Shown: positions 54,613 through 64,000 of the stretch, in pieces | Layout of the letters: every line of letters begins with the position of its first letter | Numbering within the stretch: position 1 is the stretch's first letter | Assembly: GCA_016808115.1 (NCBI GenBank) | Contig: JAEQBH010005084.1 | Span: 310,001 to 374,000 of the forward strand | Length of the DNA stretch: 64,000 bases | Reading direction: 5' to 3' | Source: Tetrastigma voinierianum | Taxonomy: Eukaryota > Streptophyta > Magnoliopsida > Vitales > Vitaceae | Made by a program: the position numbers and the translations under genes | The notes under the pieces: model-generated | What the model saw: only the letters and a program-made list of their open reading frames with translations | Databases searched by the model: none | What the model was told of the DNA's origin: nothing

Positions 54613-56621
54613 TGTGACGGGGGTCCATTGACAACCCGTCAACCCACTAATACCTTGTCTTCACATCACGGCACTCCATATACGAGTAAAATGGCCTCTA
54701 CTGGGCCTACACAACATACTCATCAAAATACATCCCAACTATATTGCCATAGTTCAAGAGTTGATTACATCACTCTTAATACCAACATATATTAAGATTT
54801 ACAATGTTAATACATGTCATACAAAATAAATACCAAAGCCACAATCCGACTTTCTTCTCAAAAGCGACCTCTAATGGGCGTTGTCTTCCTGAACACTCCC
54901 CTCGCACTTGCACACGACTCGACAGCGGCGAGCAACGCCGCACTGGAGCACTTCCTAAGTACGCAAGCATTCTCACCCAAGTCAGCATTACGCACGTATT
55001 CAACATAAACACATTCAAGCAAATACATGATCATACTTGAATGTCTACATGATATGGATGAGAATGTGACTCACCCTTTCCCATTTCTCGAGCCCTCACC
55101 TACTCCCTCACGCATGACTAAGCCAAATGTGAGAAAAACATCGTTTTCGAAACAAAAGCTTTTTGTTCTTAAAAACATCATACCGGTGCCGGAATATATC
55201 GACTACCCTCCGAGGGGAATCATGTATCATTTTTCCGAAATGGGTCACGGGTCACCTCCAAGATGAACTCATTGGACCACTCTCCACAATTCTAAAATAT
55301 TCCCTTGAAATCTTCTCACAACCACTTCCATTTTATTTCCTTCATGCCATGCACTACTCCAATTTTCTAGTCATTCTAAGGCATATGAAATGCGTTATGC
55401 CATTTCCAAACAATTCATGTTAATATATAAATCATGTATGTACTAACATAAATTTAGCCACATGCATCATGTCATTCAATTCACATACTAATCACATGTT
55501 ATTTATTCTTATCAATAACATCAAGATTAGCTCACATGGGCTAATCACAATTTATTTCCAATGGCTTACACACAATTATATTTTTATATAATTCATCATC
55601 ATAATAACACATTTAATTATATGCATTAACAATTTCTTTTTTTCACACAATTCAAGTCATCCAATTCAAGCAATATTTTTCAAACACACATGGACCAATT
55701 TCGTCCAATCAGCAAACCGGATCGTTTTTTAATAAATCTTTAAACAAGCAAGGCTGTCCGTGGTATTCCATCACTGGCACTGCCTCCACCTCAGGAACCG
55801 AAATCCATAGCCATTTCCTACTAAACACCCAAACCATAATCAATTTATTGCATAAATTATCACACAAACCACCCATATAGTCCCTAAACTGTCCAAAATG
55901 GCTTCAAAATATTCCATCAACCTATCCCAAGTTCGATCGACCAAACTACCATTTACTACTTTAAACACTCCAAATCATTCACAAAGCTCTTAAAACCAAA
56001 AATAACCGAGTAAGAGAAGACCCCTACCTCCCGGAGTTGTAGAAACTCCCCAAAACCAGTGTCCACGCGTAGCCCTCGCAACGTAGAGCAATTTTGCTTC
56101 TTAACCTGACGCGAACCAATGGTTTGAAAGCCGGGAAATCTAAAGAGAAGTTGGAGCTTCTCTCTCTAGAATTTGAAAACCCCCTTTACTGCACGTTTTG
56201 AGCTCCAAAATGAGAAGTGTTCTCCTTTTTTTTCATTTTATTCCCTCACACTGGCTGCCATCATCAAGCCAGAGGATTACCTTATCCACTTAATCCACCC
56301 ACTTTGAGATTTTCCTCCAATTAGGAGATGCCACATGTCCATGTGAGCCCCACACTTGAGCTCAAGTTGACTGATTCTACACCTGACACGTGGCACACTA
56401 TGAACCACCTCTTCAAATGCGCCTAAGTGTCCCAAGACTACGCCGTTGCCTCGAAAAATGTACAAACCCGACTATCTCGACCCGACGAAATTCGACGTGG
56501 TAGCTGTGATTACAGAAAATTCCATCCACAAGTCCGTTTCACATCCGAGATCTAGAAAATCTGATTTTGAATCGAAATTACTGGGCTGTCTCTTTCTAAA
56601 ATTAGATTTTCTGGTTTCACA
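54613..56621 (-). repeat. T4 3' LTR
   Basis: About 2.0 kb. + strand left end TGTGACGGGGGTCC, right end ggtttcaca, that is TGTGAAACC on the - strand. Landmarks: gatgagaatgtgactcaccc at 55057, and the block at 56030-56280 shared with T3 3360-3600 (gtgtccacgcgtagccctcgc). Confidence 0.8.
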
Positions 56622-56640
56622 TTCTCCTTAAAAGAATTTG
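56622..56640 (-). other. Purine-rich tract before T4 3' LTR
   Basis: On the - strand this reads CAAATTCTTTTAAGGAGAA directly before TGTGAAACC. T1 has GAAATTCTTTTATGGAAGAA in the same place, so the priming site is conserved. Confidence 0.65.
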
Positions 56641-56659
56641 TCTCAAATTCCACGCACAT

Positions 56660-57240
56660 ACATCCTACCACGCATATAACCCCACACCATCCCTCGTCAT
56701 ACAGAACCGACTCCTGTCATAACCACCGACAACCCAATGGGCCAATAATCCATCCATGTCATGAATGACATCAAAACCCAATATGTCTACCACTGGAAGG
56801 TTCACCATGAGCAGAATCACTGAGATCTCTGACTCACAACTCTGACCTATCAGGTCAACTCTCACCCTTCATCCTAGGGAAGAACGTCCACACATGGCTT
56901 CTCTAGAGGCCTCAATTTCCAAGCCCAAACCTATCACACAAGATGCAACAATGATGAACATGATGCATCATAAAACAAATGCAGGTATAAAACGACTGTG
57001 ATGTCCGATCGATTGCATGCTCACCGCACAACTACTGCACGCCCGGGTCCCCAAGTCCGACCCCATGAGCCTCGTGCCCGACTCCGACCCACACTCAGCC
57101 CCTCCCTACCATCCGGGCTACCAAAGGTGCTTCAGATAAGACTCCCGCAACCCGGAAACCGATTCCTCCGATCCATACTAGAAAGGGCGGAATGAACTCG
57201 TATCCTCTCCGTCCGATAACGAATCGGGATCGTGGATGTC
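56660..57240 (-). pseudogene. pol: Protease remnant (T4)
   Basis: A - strand frame reads MRVDLIGQSCESEISVILL… and then VDILGFDVIHDMDGLLAHWV (56865-56680). This is the C-terminal half of the Tekay retropepsin region (normally …MSDFDVILGMDWL…). Further upstream CVIGLGLEIEASREA (about 56950-56905) fits the ..LGLEVE.. segment. The D[ST]GA active site is not recognisable. After GGYDRSRF, where the reverse transcriptase should start, the 3' LTR leader follows within 30 bases. Confidence 0.65.
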
Positions 57241-58280
57241 CCAAAATCCTAGAATCCTTGTCTCTAGGGGCAATCCCGTCTCATATGTCCAAGCTATCGG
57301 CATAAATAACATATCGTCCGCCCGTCGACCAAATGCCCTATATCGCCTCGCCCTAATAACTCCTACCGCTCCTCAAACTCGCAGCGTAGTTTCCGCCTTT
57401 CCCCGAACCAGAAGCAGACTCCGACTCCCTCTTTCCCTCTCGCCACTCATTACCCGTGATCCCGAGTGCTCCGAGCATCCTCGATCTCTCATGGTCGTGG
57501 TCAGCCCGACTACGGAAATCCATGTCCTCGTAGCGGAGTCCTACAATCCCGCCCCGAATGGAGAACTTGTACCATTCTCGACCTCCCGACTCGCCATGTC
57601 CGTGGGCCACGTAAATATCAAGAAACGGCAATTGAAGAATCAGCTGACATACTCCAATACTCTGCCATAGTCCCCCGTATACACCCATGACCCAAATGCG
57701 GCACAGCCATGCTGGGCCAAGACTACTCCAGTCGCCAAGACAATGTTCGCGGTCAGCCGGGTGCACTGTGCCATATCGCGGAGTCGTAGAACGCACTGTC
57801 ACTACAAGACACGCCGTGGCGCACGCTGGGCTGGCCGCCATGTCGCACCGCCAAGCCGCTTCTCCCCTCAATCACGATATTAAATATCAAGATCGCGACT
57901 AATCCCTACCAAGGTCAGGTCGTGCCGCGATACGTGGTCGCAGCCATGTCAAGTACCGTGTCGCAGTATTATATCGCAAATCATTGCGGCCGTATTGCAA
58001 CACCAAACGGTCGCCCCCAGCCACAATACAAATTTTGTATTGCGACTCACCCCATGGCCAGCCACCGCGGCGCCGTCGCCCATGCGCGCAGCCGGCAGCA
58101 GGCGCCTCTACCAGGCTTCGGTCAAGGTCACAAGGCCTCGCCATATCGTGGCCCCCCGCTACACGCCCCTGCGTCTGTTATCGCGGACTCAACCGGAAAC
58201 GGGCAAGAACCCATTCAGCCCTCGCACAATTTTTTTTTTTTCACTCATCATTTTTTTTCTCGTTCCGCCATCGTAAGACC
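57241..58280 (-). pseudogene. gag: gag remnant with intact zinc knuckle (T4)
   Basis: The - strand frame near 57325-57255 reads CYLCR-LGHMRRDCP, a complete CCHC knuckle (C, C, H, C present, one stop inside). Upstream, DHDHERSRMLGALGITGNEW and then REGKRESESASGSGKG (57510-57390) match the basic linker before the knuckle. The capsid part further upstream (57550-58280) is scrambled and cannot be followed. Unlike T2, the knuckle cysteines survive. Confidence 0.6.
57800..58020. repeat. Scattered GTCGC/GCGAC motifs in T4 internal region
   Basis: Single gatcgcgac, gtgtcgcagt, ggtcgtgccgcgat and catgtcgcacc strings occur at moderate density. They may be eroded members of the palindrome family seen at 15641 and 25310, but the signal is weaker. 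Confidence 0.4.
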
Positions 58281-58281
58281 A

Positions 58282-59012
<731 letters not shown>

Positions 59013-59026
59013 AAGCTTGATACCAA
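59013..59026 (-). other. Primer-binding site, tRNA-Met type (T4)
   Basis: On the - strand this reads TTGGTATCAAGCTT, a slightly diverged initiator tRNA-Met site next to the LTR end. Confidence 0.75.
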
Positions 59027-59458
59027 GTCAGGAAGCCCAAATTCCTGGGGGTCCGTTTACAACCCGTCAACCCAAGAAATACCTTTGTCTCACATCATGA
59101 GACCCATACATGAGTAAAAAATGGTAATGATTGCCTACACATCATAATGTAGATCAAAATACATCCTAACTATATTGTCATAGTTCAAGAGTTGATTATA
59201 TCACTTTAATACCAACATATATTAAGTATTCTTTCAATGTTAATACATGTCATACAAAATAAATACCAAAGCCACAATCTGACTTTCTTCTCAAAAGCAG
59301 CCTCTAATGAGCGTCGTCTTCTCGAACACTCCCTATACATGAAATAATGATCCCTCTATTGCAGGAGTACGCCCGCAGTGATAATCTCCTACATGGGTTA
59401 CTTCTCACCTAAGTGCACATGCAATGATTCAACATAAACACATTCAAGCATATACATG
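59027..59458 (-). repeat. T4 5' LTR (truncated)
   Basis: It matches 54613-55040 closely: gggggtcc-tttacaacccgtcaaccc, catagttcaagagttgatta, ttaatacatgtcatacaaaataaatacc. It stops at 59458, where an opposite-facing LTR starts. Confidence 0.8.
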
Positions 59459-59838
59459 ATGTAAAACCCTTAAAATTTTTAAATTTAAATTTTTCAGATA
59501 GTAAAAGTAAAACTATAATTTATCTAAATAACCGGAGAAAGTCGGGATTTTTGCATCTCGGGATGACAAACCATCGCACCATCGAATTGTCTCGTGAAAT
59601 CTAGCTACCCAGTCGAATTTCGTTGAATTCCGAGATAGTCAAAATTTAACGTATTTTGAGAAAACGCATGTTCATGCACACATGGCGAGCCATGGATGAC
59701 ATGGAGAACCATGTGGTGATTACGGCAAGCCATGTATCACAATGCACGGCAAAGGCATGCATGTCCGATTACATGGCAAGTTACAGGTGACACATGGCAA
59801 GCCATGTGTGCATTATGGCATGCCATGTGTCACCATGC
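59459..59838 (+). repeat. T5: start of another Tekay-like LTR
   Basis: TGTAAAACCCTTAAAATTTT begins it, followed by the cgaattgtctcgtgaaatctagctaccc block homologous to 24015 and 38205. A palindrome cluster (acatggcaagccatgt) follows at 59672-59830. The match ends where a CACTA end begins, just before the TATA position. Confidence 0.7.
59672..59835. repeat. ATGGCAAGCCAT palindrome cluster (T5)
   Basis: Six or more self-complementary units: catggcgagccatg, acatggagaaccatgt, ggcaagccatg, acacatggcaagccatgtgt, tggcatgcca. It is the same motif as at 21326-21413 but expanded. Confidence 0.85.
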
Positions 59839-60215
59839 CACTACTAAAATCATCACTGTCACCAATTTTCGGGCTCAGAACAAGATTTTCGGGTCGCAGA
59901 AACCCATTACCGACCATTTACTCGACCAAATTATTTAGTCGCAATTTTCCCAGCTAGTAATTATTTCATCGACAAATCAATCGCCTGCAAATTGGTCGAC
60001 CATTTACCCACAAAACCATTTCCGATTATTTTTCTCGAATTCATTTACCAACCGAAAGAATTCGTCAAGAACGGTCTCCACCTAGACATCGATCAATATG
60101 ACAAATCGACCAAATTTTAACATCACTGGCCTGCAAATGGTCTCCAAATGGCCTGCATCATCGACCATTCAAGATTCATTTACCGACCAATGATATTAAA
60201 AATTTCGCCCGCTTT
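59839..60215. repeat. CACTA terminal and subterminal repeats (second element)
   Basis: Motifs built on CGACCATTT or its inverse AAATGGTCG occur near 59911, 59990, 60107, 60140, 60163 and 60183. Confidence 0.65.
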
Positions 60216-60282
60216 TGGTGGCAATTGTCAGAATCAATTTTTAAATATTTTTTTTCCATTTTGAGTTTGATCTGCTTAAAAT

Positions 60283-60303
60283 ATATATATATATATATAT
60301 ATA
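60283..60303. repeat. (TA)n microsatellite
   Basis: About ten TA units in an AT-rich stretch (60230-60470) that otherwise holds nothing recognisable. Confidence 0.85.
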
Positions 60304-60479
60304 TTAAGTATATTAAACAAAAGAAAGTACAATAGTGCATGCATATTATATAAAGAGAGTAAAAAATATTTTAAAACAAGCAAACTAATATATATACTGT
60401 ATATATATAGTAAATAAGTCAAGAGAAAATAAAAACATGAATTCCAAATCCAAGTATAAGACATAAAAAGTGTAATACA

Positions 60480-60860
60480 CTAATCATCCAACCCAAAGGT
60501 CACTCACCGTGGATGTCGAGATGTATCCGTCCATGGTGAGATGTCTGCAATTAGTAGTCAGCCTACCGGCCGCTTAATCCCGATGCCACTACGCAGGGTG
60601 TCGCCGTAGTACGAGTAGATGCCGAGCTCTGAGCATTACGCCAACAACTGGTGTAGATCATCGTGGCTGAACCGCAGTCCACCTTCCCGACACTTCTCAG
60701 AAGCTACCAACGCCGACGCGAACTCCATCCCTATCATCCTCATACGATCACGCGCCGCCAGATTCGCCTCAACCGATCAGACGCATTTCGCATCGCTGGC
60801 CCCAAAGTCCCTCCATCGTCGAACAATTAAATGGTCCTAAGATGGAGCTCGTAATTTGGT
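60480..60860 (-). pseudogene. Coding-like GC-rich fragment, unrecognised
   Basis: A - strand frame, RMRMIGMEFASALVASEKC then REGGLRFSHDDLHQLLA (about 60745-60635), stands out from the AT-rich surroundings. It could be part of the CACTA protein, because it lies in line with the transposase-like frame upstream, but I do not recognise the family. Confidence 0.3.
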
Positions 60861-61147
60861 CGCCTATGCAGTAGAATGATGATGTCGACGAACCGACTTA
60901 CGCACGAGCATCTTTCCTTCGCCATCAATGTTTCATACCAACCGATTCAGATCAACCAAGGAGCCGAAGAATGAGAACTACCCGCCAGACCATCACACGA
61001 ACCTAAGTGCATCGGGAATACGCTGAAGTCAGCAGCAGCCTAACATTTCCTCATATCTCATTCTTATCAAACATGTGTGCAAGATTAATTTATCTTCAAA
61101 AATAAAAGAGAGAAGTATAAAACAAATCTTCGATTATATTTTTTTAC

Positions 61148-61480
61148 ATGTTTCCGGTCCTTCACAACCCAACTCGCCGAACAGGCTCATGGATGTCAGA
61201 ACTGACACCACTTCTATCGGTCCCTTTCAAGACTCCTGATTTAACGAAATCGTGCAGAGTCCTCAGACGGAGCTCTACCAAAATACAACAACATGTCCCA
61301 ATAACATGGCAACTCCGTCTCAACATTTCACACCAACCACACCTGGTCCACATACTGATAAAATGAGTAAAAATGGCCACTGGGCCCATACATCACTACC
61401 ACAAAAATATATCCAATCAACTATATATATTACATGGTTCAAGTGTTAATAACCGTAATAATTCAAACATATATTAAACC
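61148..61480 (-). repeat. LTR-derived fragment (copy 1)
   Basis: It resembles the end of a Tekay-like LTR on the - strand: aactatatatattacatggttcaagtg and acatattaa recall 54730-54800. It contains no coding sequence. Confidence 0.45.
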
Positions 61481-61626
61481 CGTGATGCAACAAACTGAAT
61501 ACGCCGAGCCGCAACACCTAACATTTCCTCATATCTGTCTAATAAACATGTAAAATAAGTATTTTAATTTATCTTCAAAAAATAAAGAGAGAAGTATAAA
61601 CCAAATCTGATTATATTTTTTTATAT

Positions 61627-62188
61627 GCCCGTTGGGATCTAAATAAGGTTTTCTTCTAGTGCATCTTTTAAGAAATATCTTTATTATATTTCTTATATGG
61701 TTTATATTTCTTTTTTTTTTTTCCTTCAATTCCATATGTTTCAGGTGTAAATATATTTTACAAAATTTGTATCGACTCTTCTTAATGGGTTCGTTCTTGT
61801 ATGATTCCCATAATGCCTCTAGACTTCTTCCTTAAAAGGGTTTCTAAATATTCGTGACATAGCTTCGTGGTCTGCTTTCTGGGTATTTTTTCCAGACGAT
61901 ACTACTATTTCCGGATATTTTCTTACATCTATTACACTATTCCATAATTGTGGATCGTGGAGATGTTATATTAGTATTCGCCTAAGGCCTCGACTCGGGA
62001 ACTTATGTGGTTTTTCTATCATGTGGTCTTCCTTAGGTTTGTAATCTATGATCTGGCCATATGATTGGTCGGCTCGGGTCTATTTTCATAATTTGTCAGG
62101 GTCTGTAATTTTCCTCCTATCAGGTCTTACTCCATGTAAAGGTCAGCTTCTAGCAAATGGCATGTAGAGAGGTCATTCGTGACACCCC
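61627..62188. other. Unexplained AT-rich segment
   Basis: About 560 bases with no coding frame and no match elsewhere in the window. Confidence 0.4.
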
Positions 62189-62433
62189 GCTTCTCTGGGT
62201 CCCCGTCTTCACAACCCACAACTCGCAGAATACTCGGGATGCTCTGCAACCCGACACCACTTCATTGATTCCTTCTCCAAGACTAGGGATTTAACGAAAA
62301 TCTAGCAGCCTCCTTTTCAGGACGGAGCTCTACCAAATACAACATGTCCCAATAACATGGCAACCTCGTCCTAACATTTCACACCGACTCACACCTGAAG
62401 TCCAGGCTACTCCATAAAATGAGTAAAAATAAG
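62189..62433 (-). repeat. LTR-derived fragment (copy 2)
   Basis: It begins gtgacaccccgcttctctgggtcc, a form of the Tekay-like LTR end TGTGA..CCCC…GGGTCC, and continues as in 61160-61375. Confidence 0.45.
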
Positions 62434-62619
62434 TATTTTAATTTATCTTCAAAAAAAAGAGAGAAGTAATTTTATTTTAATGAACTTACATTTGTCGTGA
62501 CGAGATCTCCGATCAACAAAAGTCCGATCATCATGACCCTTCGTAGGCGTGTATCCGACGGTGTCGAGGAGCACTGGGCTTCTTACCCTCCTCAAGGTGT
62601 CTTTAATACAAACAATACA

Positions 62620-63270
62620 TACGTTAATTCAATTGAAAAATCCTTTCGAGAAATGAAAATAGCATAATTGAACACAATTCACAAAGTAATAAACATAAGA
62701 AGTATAAATTGTGAAATAATGTCAACAATAACAGGCTCACGACAGCTGATCCACAAGTGTGTGTAGACATGCCACTACTCCTCTCCAAATTCATTCTGCT
62801 TAATGACATGCCTGCTTTCTCACACCTCTTCCTATAATCAGATCTTCCCATCTTCTCCGCCACTCGGAAAACATGATCTGGGACACTCAAATCTCATTTT
62901 CTTCTTTCAACCATTGGTCTTTTGACCCCACCTGTCTTTATACCGACCGCAAGATAATAGAACACCTCGATCACTTCCTGACTGTGGTCCACCTATAAAC
63001 TGCGAATTATAATTTAAACATATTTCATCAATGAACAAAGAATAAATAAAAGATGTAAAAATGTTATAGTAATATATACCTTAAATTCTTCCAAATCACT
63101 AATCGTTTATCCGTCGTTGACTTCCAATTATGTCCACGAGGTTTAAAGGACTTCCTCGGAAATTGTCCCCTTAACCCTGGTAATCGAACCGCATCATTTA
63201 ACTGGGTCTCCGTAACCCAAAATTTCATACAAGTAAGAAATAAATTAAGAAATGGATAAATCATTAGTTA
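62620..63270 (-). pseudogene. Possible CACTA transposase fragment (Transposase_24-like)
   Basis: On the - strand SDYRKRCEKAGMSLSRMN…STHTCGS (62830-62735) resembles the conserved block of plant Ptta/En/Spm transposases, in which a basic SEKxRxNR segment precedes a THTGGS-like motif. Upstream, a frame at 63264-63064 (LPGLRGQFPRKSF, GHNWKSTTDKRLVIWKNL) could be the preceding exon. Stops and low-complexity tails bound both. The call is tentative and supported mainly by the nearby CACTA end. Confidence 0.4.
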
Positions 63271-64000
63271 AGTTTCATATCTTACTTGAGCCATCAATTT
63301 TCTGATCAACCGAGTAATGTGGAGAGTCTCACCGTAGTGGTGCTCCGAGGGGAAGACTCTCTAACATCTCCATCCTCTCCTCCTCTCCCTCCCACGCCTC
63401 GATCATTCATCACAATCTCAGACATGATGGATCACCGTCGATGTCATTATTGGCAGACATCACAACCTCCTCCGTCTGTGGGTCTCGATCCACCCCGACC
63501 CTACCAGGATCTGGGGCATACCCGAGGCCTCACGCTTCTATCAGAATCGTACCACCCGCAACGTGTCGCTCTACCCCATCCCACGCGCCAGCATCTCGTT
63601 AAAATAATAAAACAACACATTATTGATTGGGCATCAAGTAAAATACATAAGGCAATGAAAATAAACAAACATGATTAACGATTGAAATAACTAAAACTCA
63701 CTAACCACTCATTCTCACGTAATCATCTAAATCGTCTGCCTTCTGTGATGGTAACATCATTTTCAAACCTCTTCATCACTCGCTTCTTCCTCATGATCAA
63801 TTAAATGTTCATCAACATCTATCCCTACCAGACCCATCCTCGTATAAGATGCAATCAAAGGATCGCCTCATCCCCAATTACGCCGATTATAACATCATTG
63901 TCATCATTTTGAAATACGGGTTCTATGACATCACTGTGATGCTGTGGATGTCAATTGGTCTGGGGCTTGATCTTGCATTACGCCTTCCAATCCTTTCAGA
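63271..64000. other. Unassigned right edge
   Basis: A + strand frame of 130 codons (63286-63678, Pro/Ser-rich: SPSSPPLPPTPRSF) has no recognised domain. Its - strand complement could be part of the CACTA gene. The rest shows no clear feature. Confidence 0.3.

Larger units (their letters stand above)
61013..62480. repeat. Interleaved direct repeats within the second CACTA region
   Basis: Block R (aatacgc…cctaacatttcctcatatct…ttatatttttttacatg) occurs at 61013-61140, again at 61498-61626, and in part at 62434-62480. Block T (cttcacaaccca…acatgtcccaataacatggc…aaaatgagtaaaaa) occurs at 61148-61375 and 62206-62433. The order is R-T-R-unique-T-R. Confidence 0.8.
59839..64000 (-). mobile_element. 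Second CACTA-type transposon (one end and possible transposase)
   Basis: CACTACTAAAATC at 59839 resembles CACTA termini. It is followed to 60215 by the subterminal units accgaccattt, tcgaccaaatt and ttggtcgaccattt, a well-known CACTA pattern in plants. A - strand transposase-like frame lies at 62620-63270. Coding, if real, runs toward this end. The right end is outside the window. The region is broken by LTR-derived fragments (61148-61480, 62189-62433). Confidence 0.5.

Noticed and set aside
57353..57871. A 172-codon - strand frame as an independent gene
   Set aside because: Only its C-terminal part matches the gag linker of T4. The open frame crosses scrambled gag sequence, so it is included in the gag pseudogene.

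Overview
This window is nuclear DNA of a flowering plant, most likely a dicot, and consists almost entirely of transposable elements. The signs are Ty3/gypsy polyproteins of the plant-only Tekay/Del-like and Athila/Tat lineages, CACTA-type transposon ends, a Ty1/copia fragment, and AT-rich intergenic DNA. I found no host protein gene, tRNA, rRNA or CRISPR array. Nearly every coding stretch is a decayed retroelement reading frame broken by stops and frameshifts. The longest clean frame is a 260-codon RNase H to integrase zinc-finger segment at 19140-19922.

Layout. 1-387 is the 3' end of a + strand Tekay-like LTR. It abuts a - strand Tekay-like copy (T3, 388-3605) with a gag remnant, a tRNA-Met-type primer site and a long LTR. 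3606-9193 (-) is L1, a gag-remnant-only Tat/Athila derivative with two LTRs. 9194 to about 17800 (+) is a 5'-truncated Athila-type element (AT1) with pol, a downstream ORF1-like frame and an LTR carrying a dense GTCGCGAC palindrome array. About 18080-23322 (+) is T1, a Tekay-like copy with an internally deleted reverse transcriptase. 23909-51241 (+) is T2, which I read as one Tekay-like element opened by two later insertions. The first is L2 (27993-35230, -), a second copy of the L1 family that itself holds a solo LTR at 29903-31325. The second is a Tat-type complex (39050 to about 50630, +) with gag, an ORF1-like frame and several LTRs, placed inside the 3' LTR of T2. 51242-52009 holds a copia fragment. 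A CACTA end starts at 52010. 54613-59458 (-) is T4, a Tekay-like copy whose pol is deleted after the protease. 59459-59838 is another Tekay-like LTR start, interrupted by a second CACTA end at 59839. The rest, to 64000, has CACTA-like character and internal duplications.

How the parts relate. The L1/L2 elements and the Tat complex share LTR features (a terminal fold-back hairpin, a TATA box in a shared context, similar primer-site and 3' leader sequence). The small elements are therefore plausibly non-autonomous derivatives that relied on Tat machinery in trans. The Tekay-like copies share LTR termini and an initiator-tRNA-Met-like primer site, and two of them share the same gag deletion junction. 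A recurring theme is that each LTR family carries its own short-palindrome array. All family assignments come from reading motifs by eye. Boundaries without a named terminal motif are approximate.
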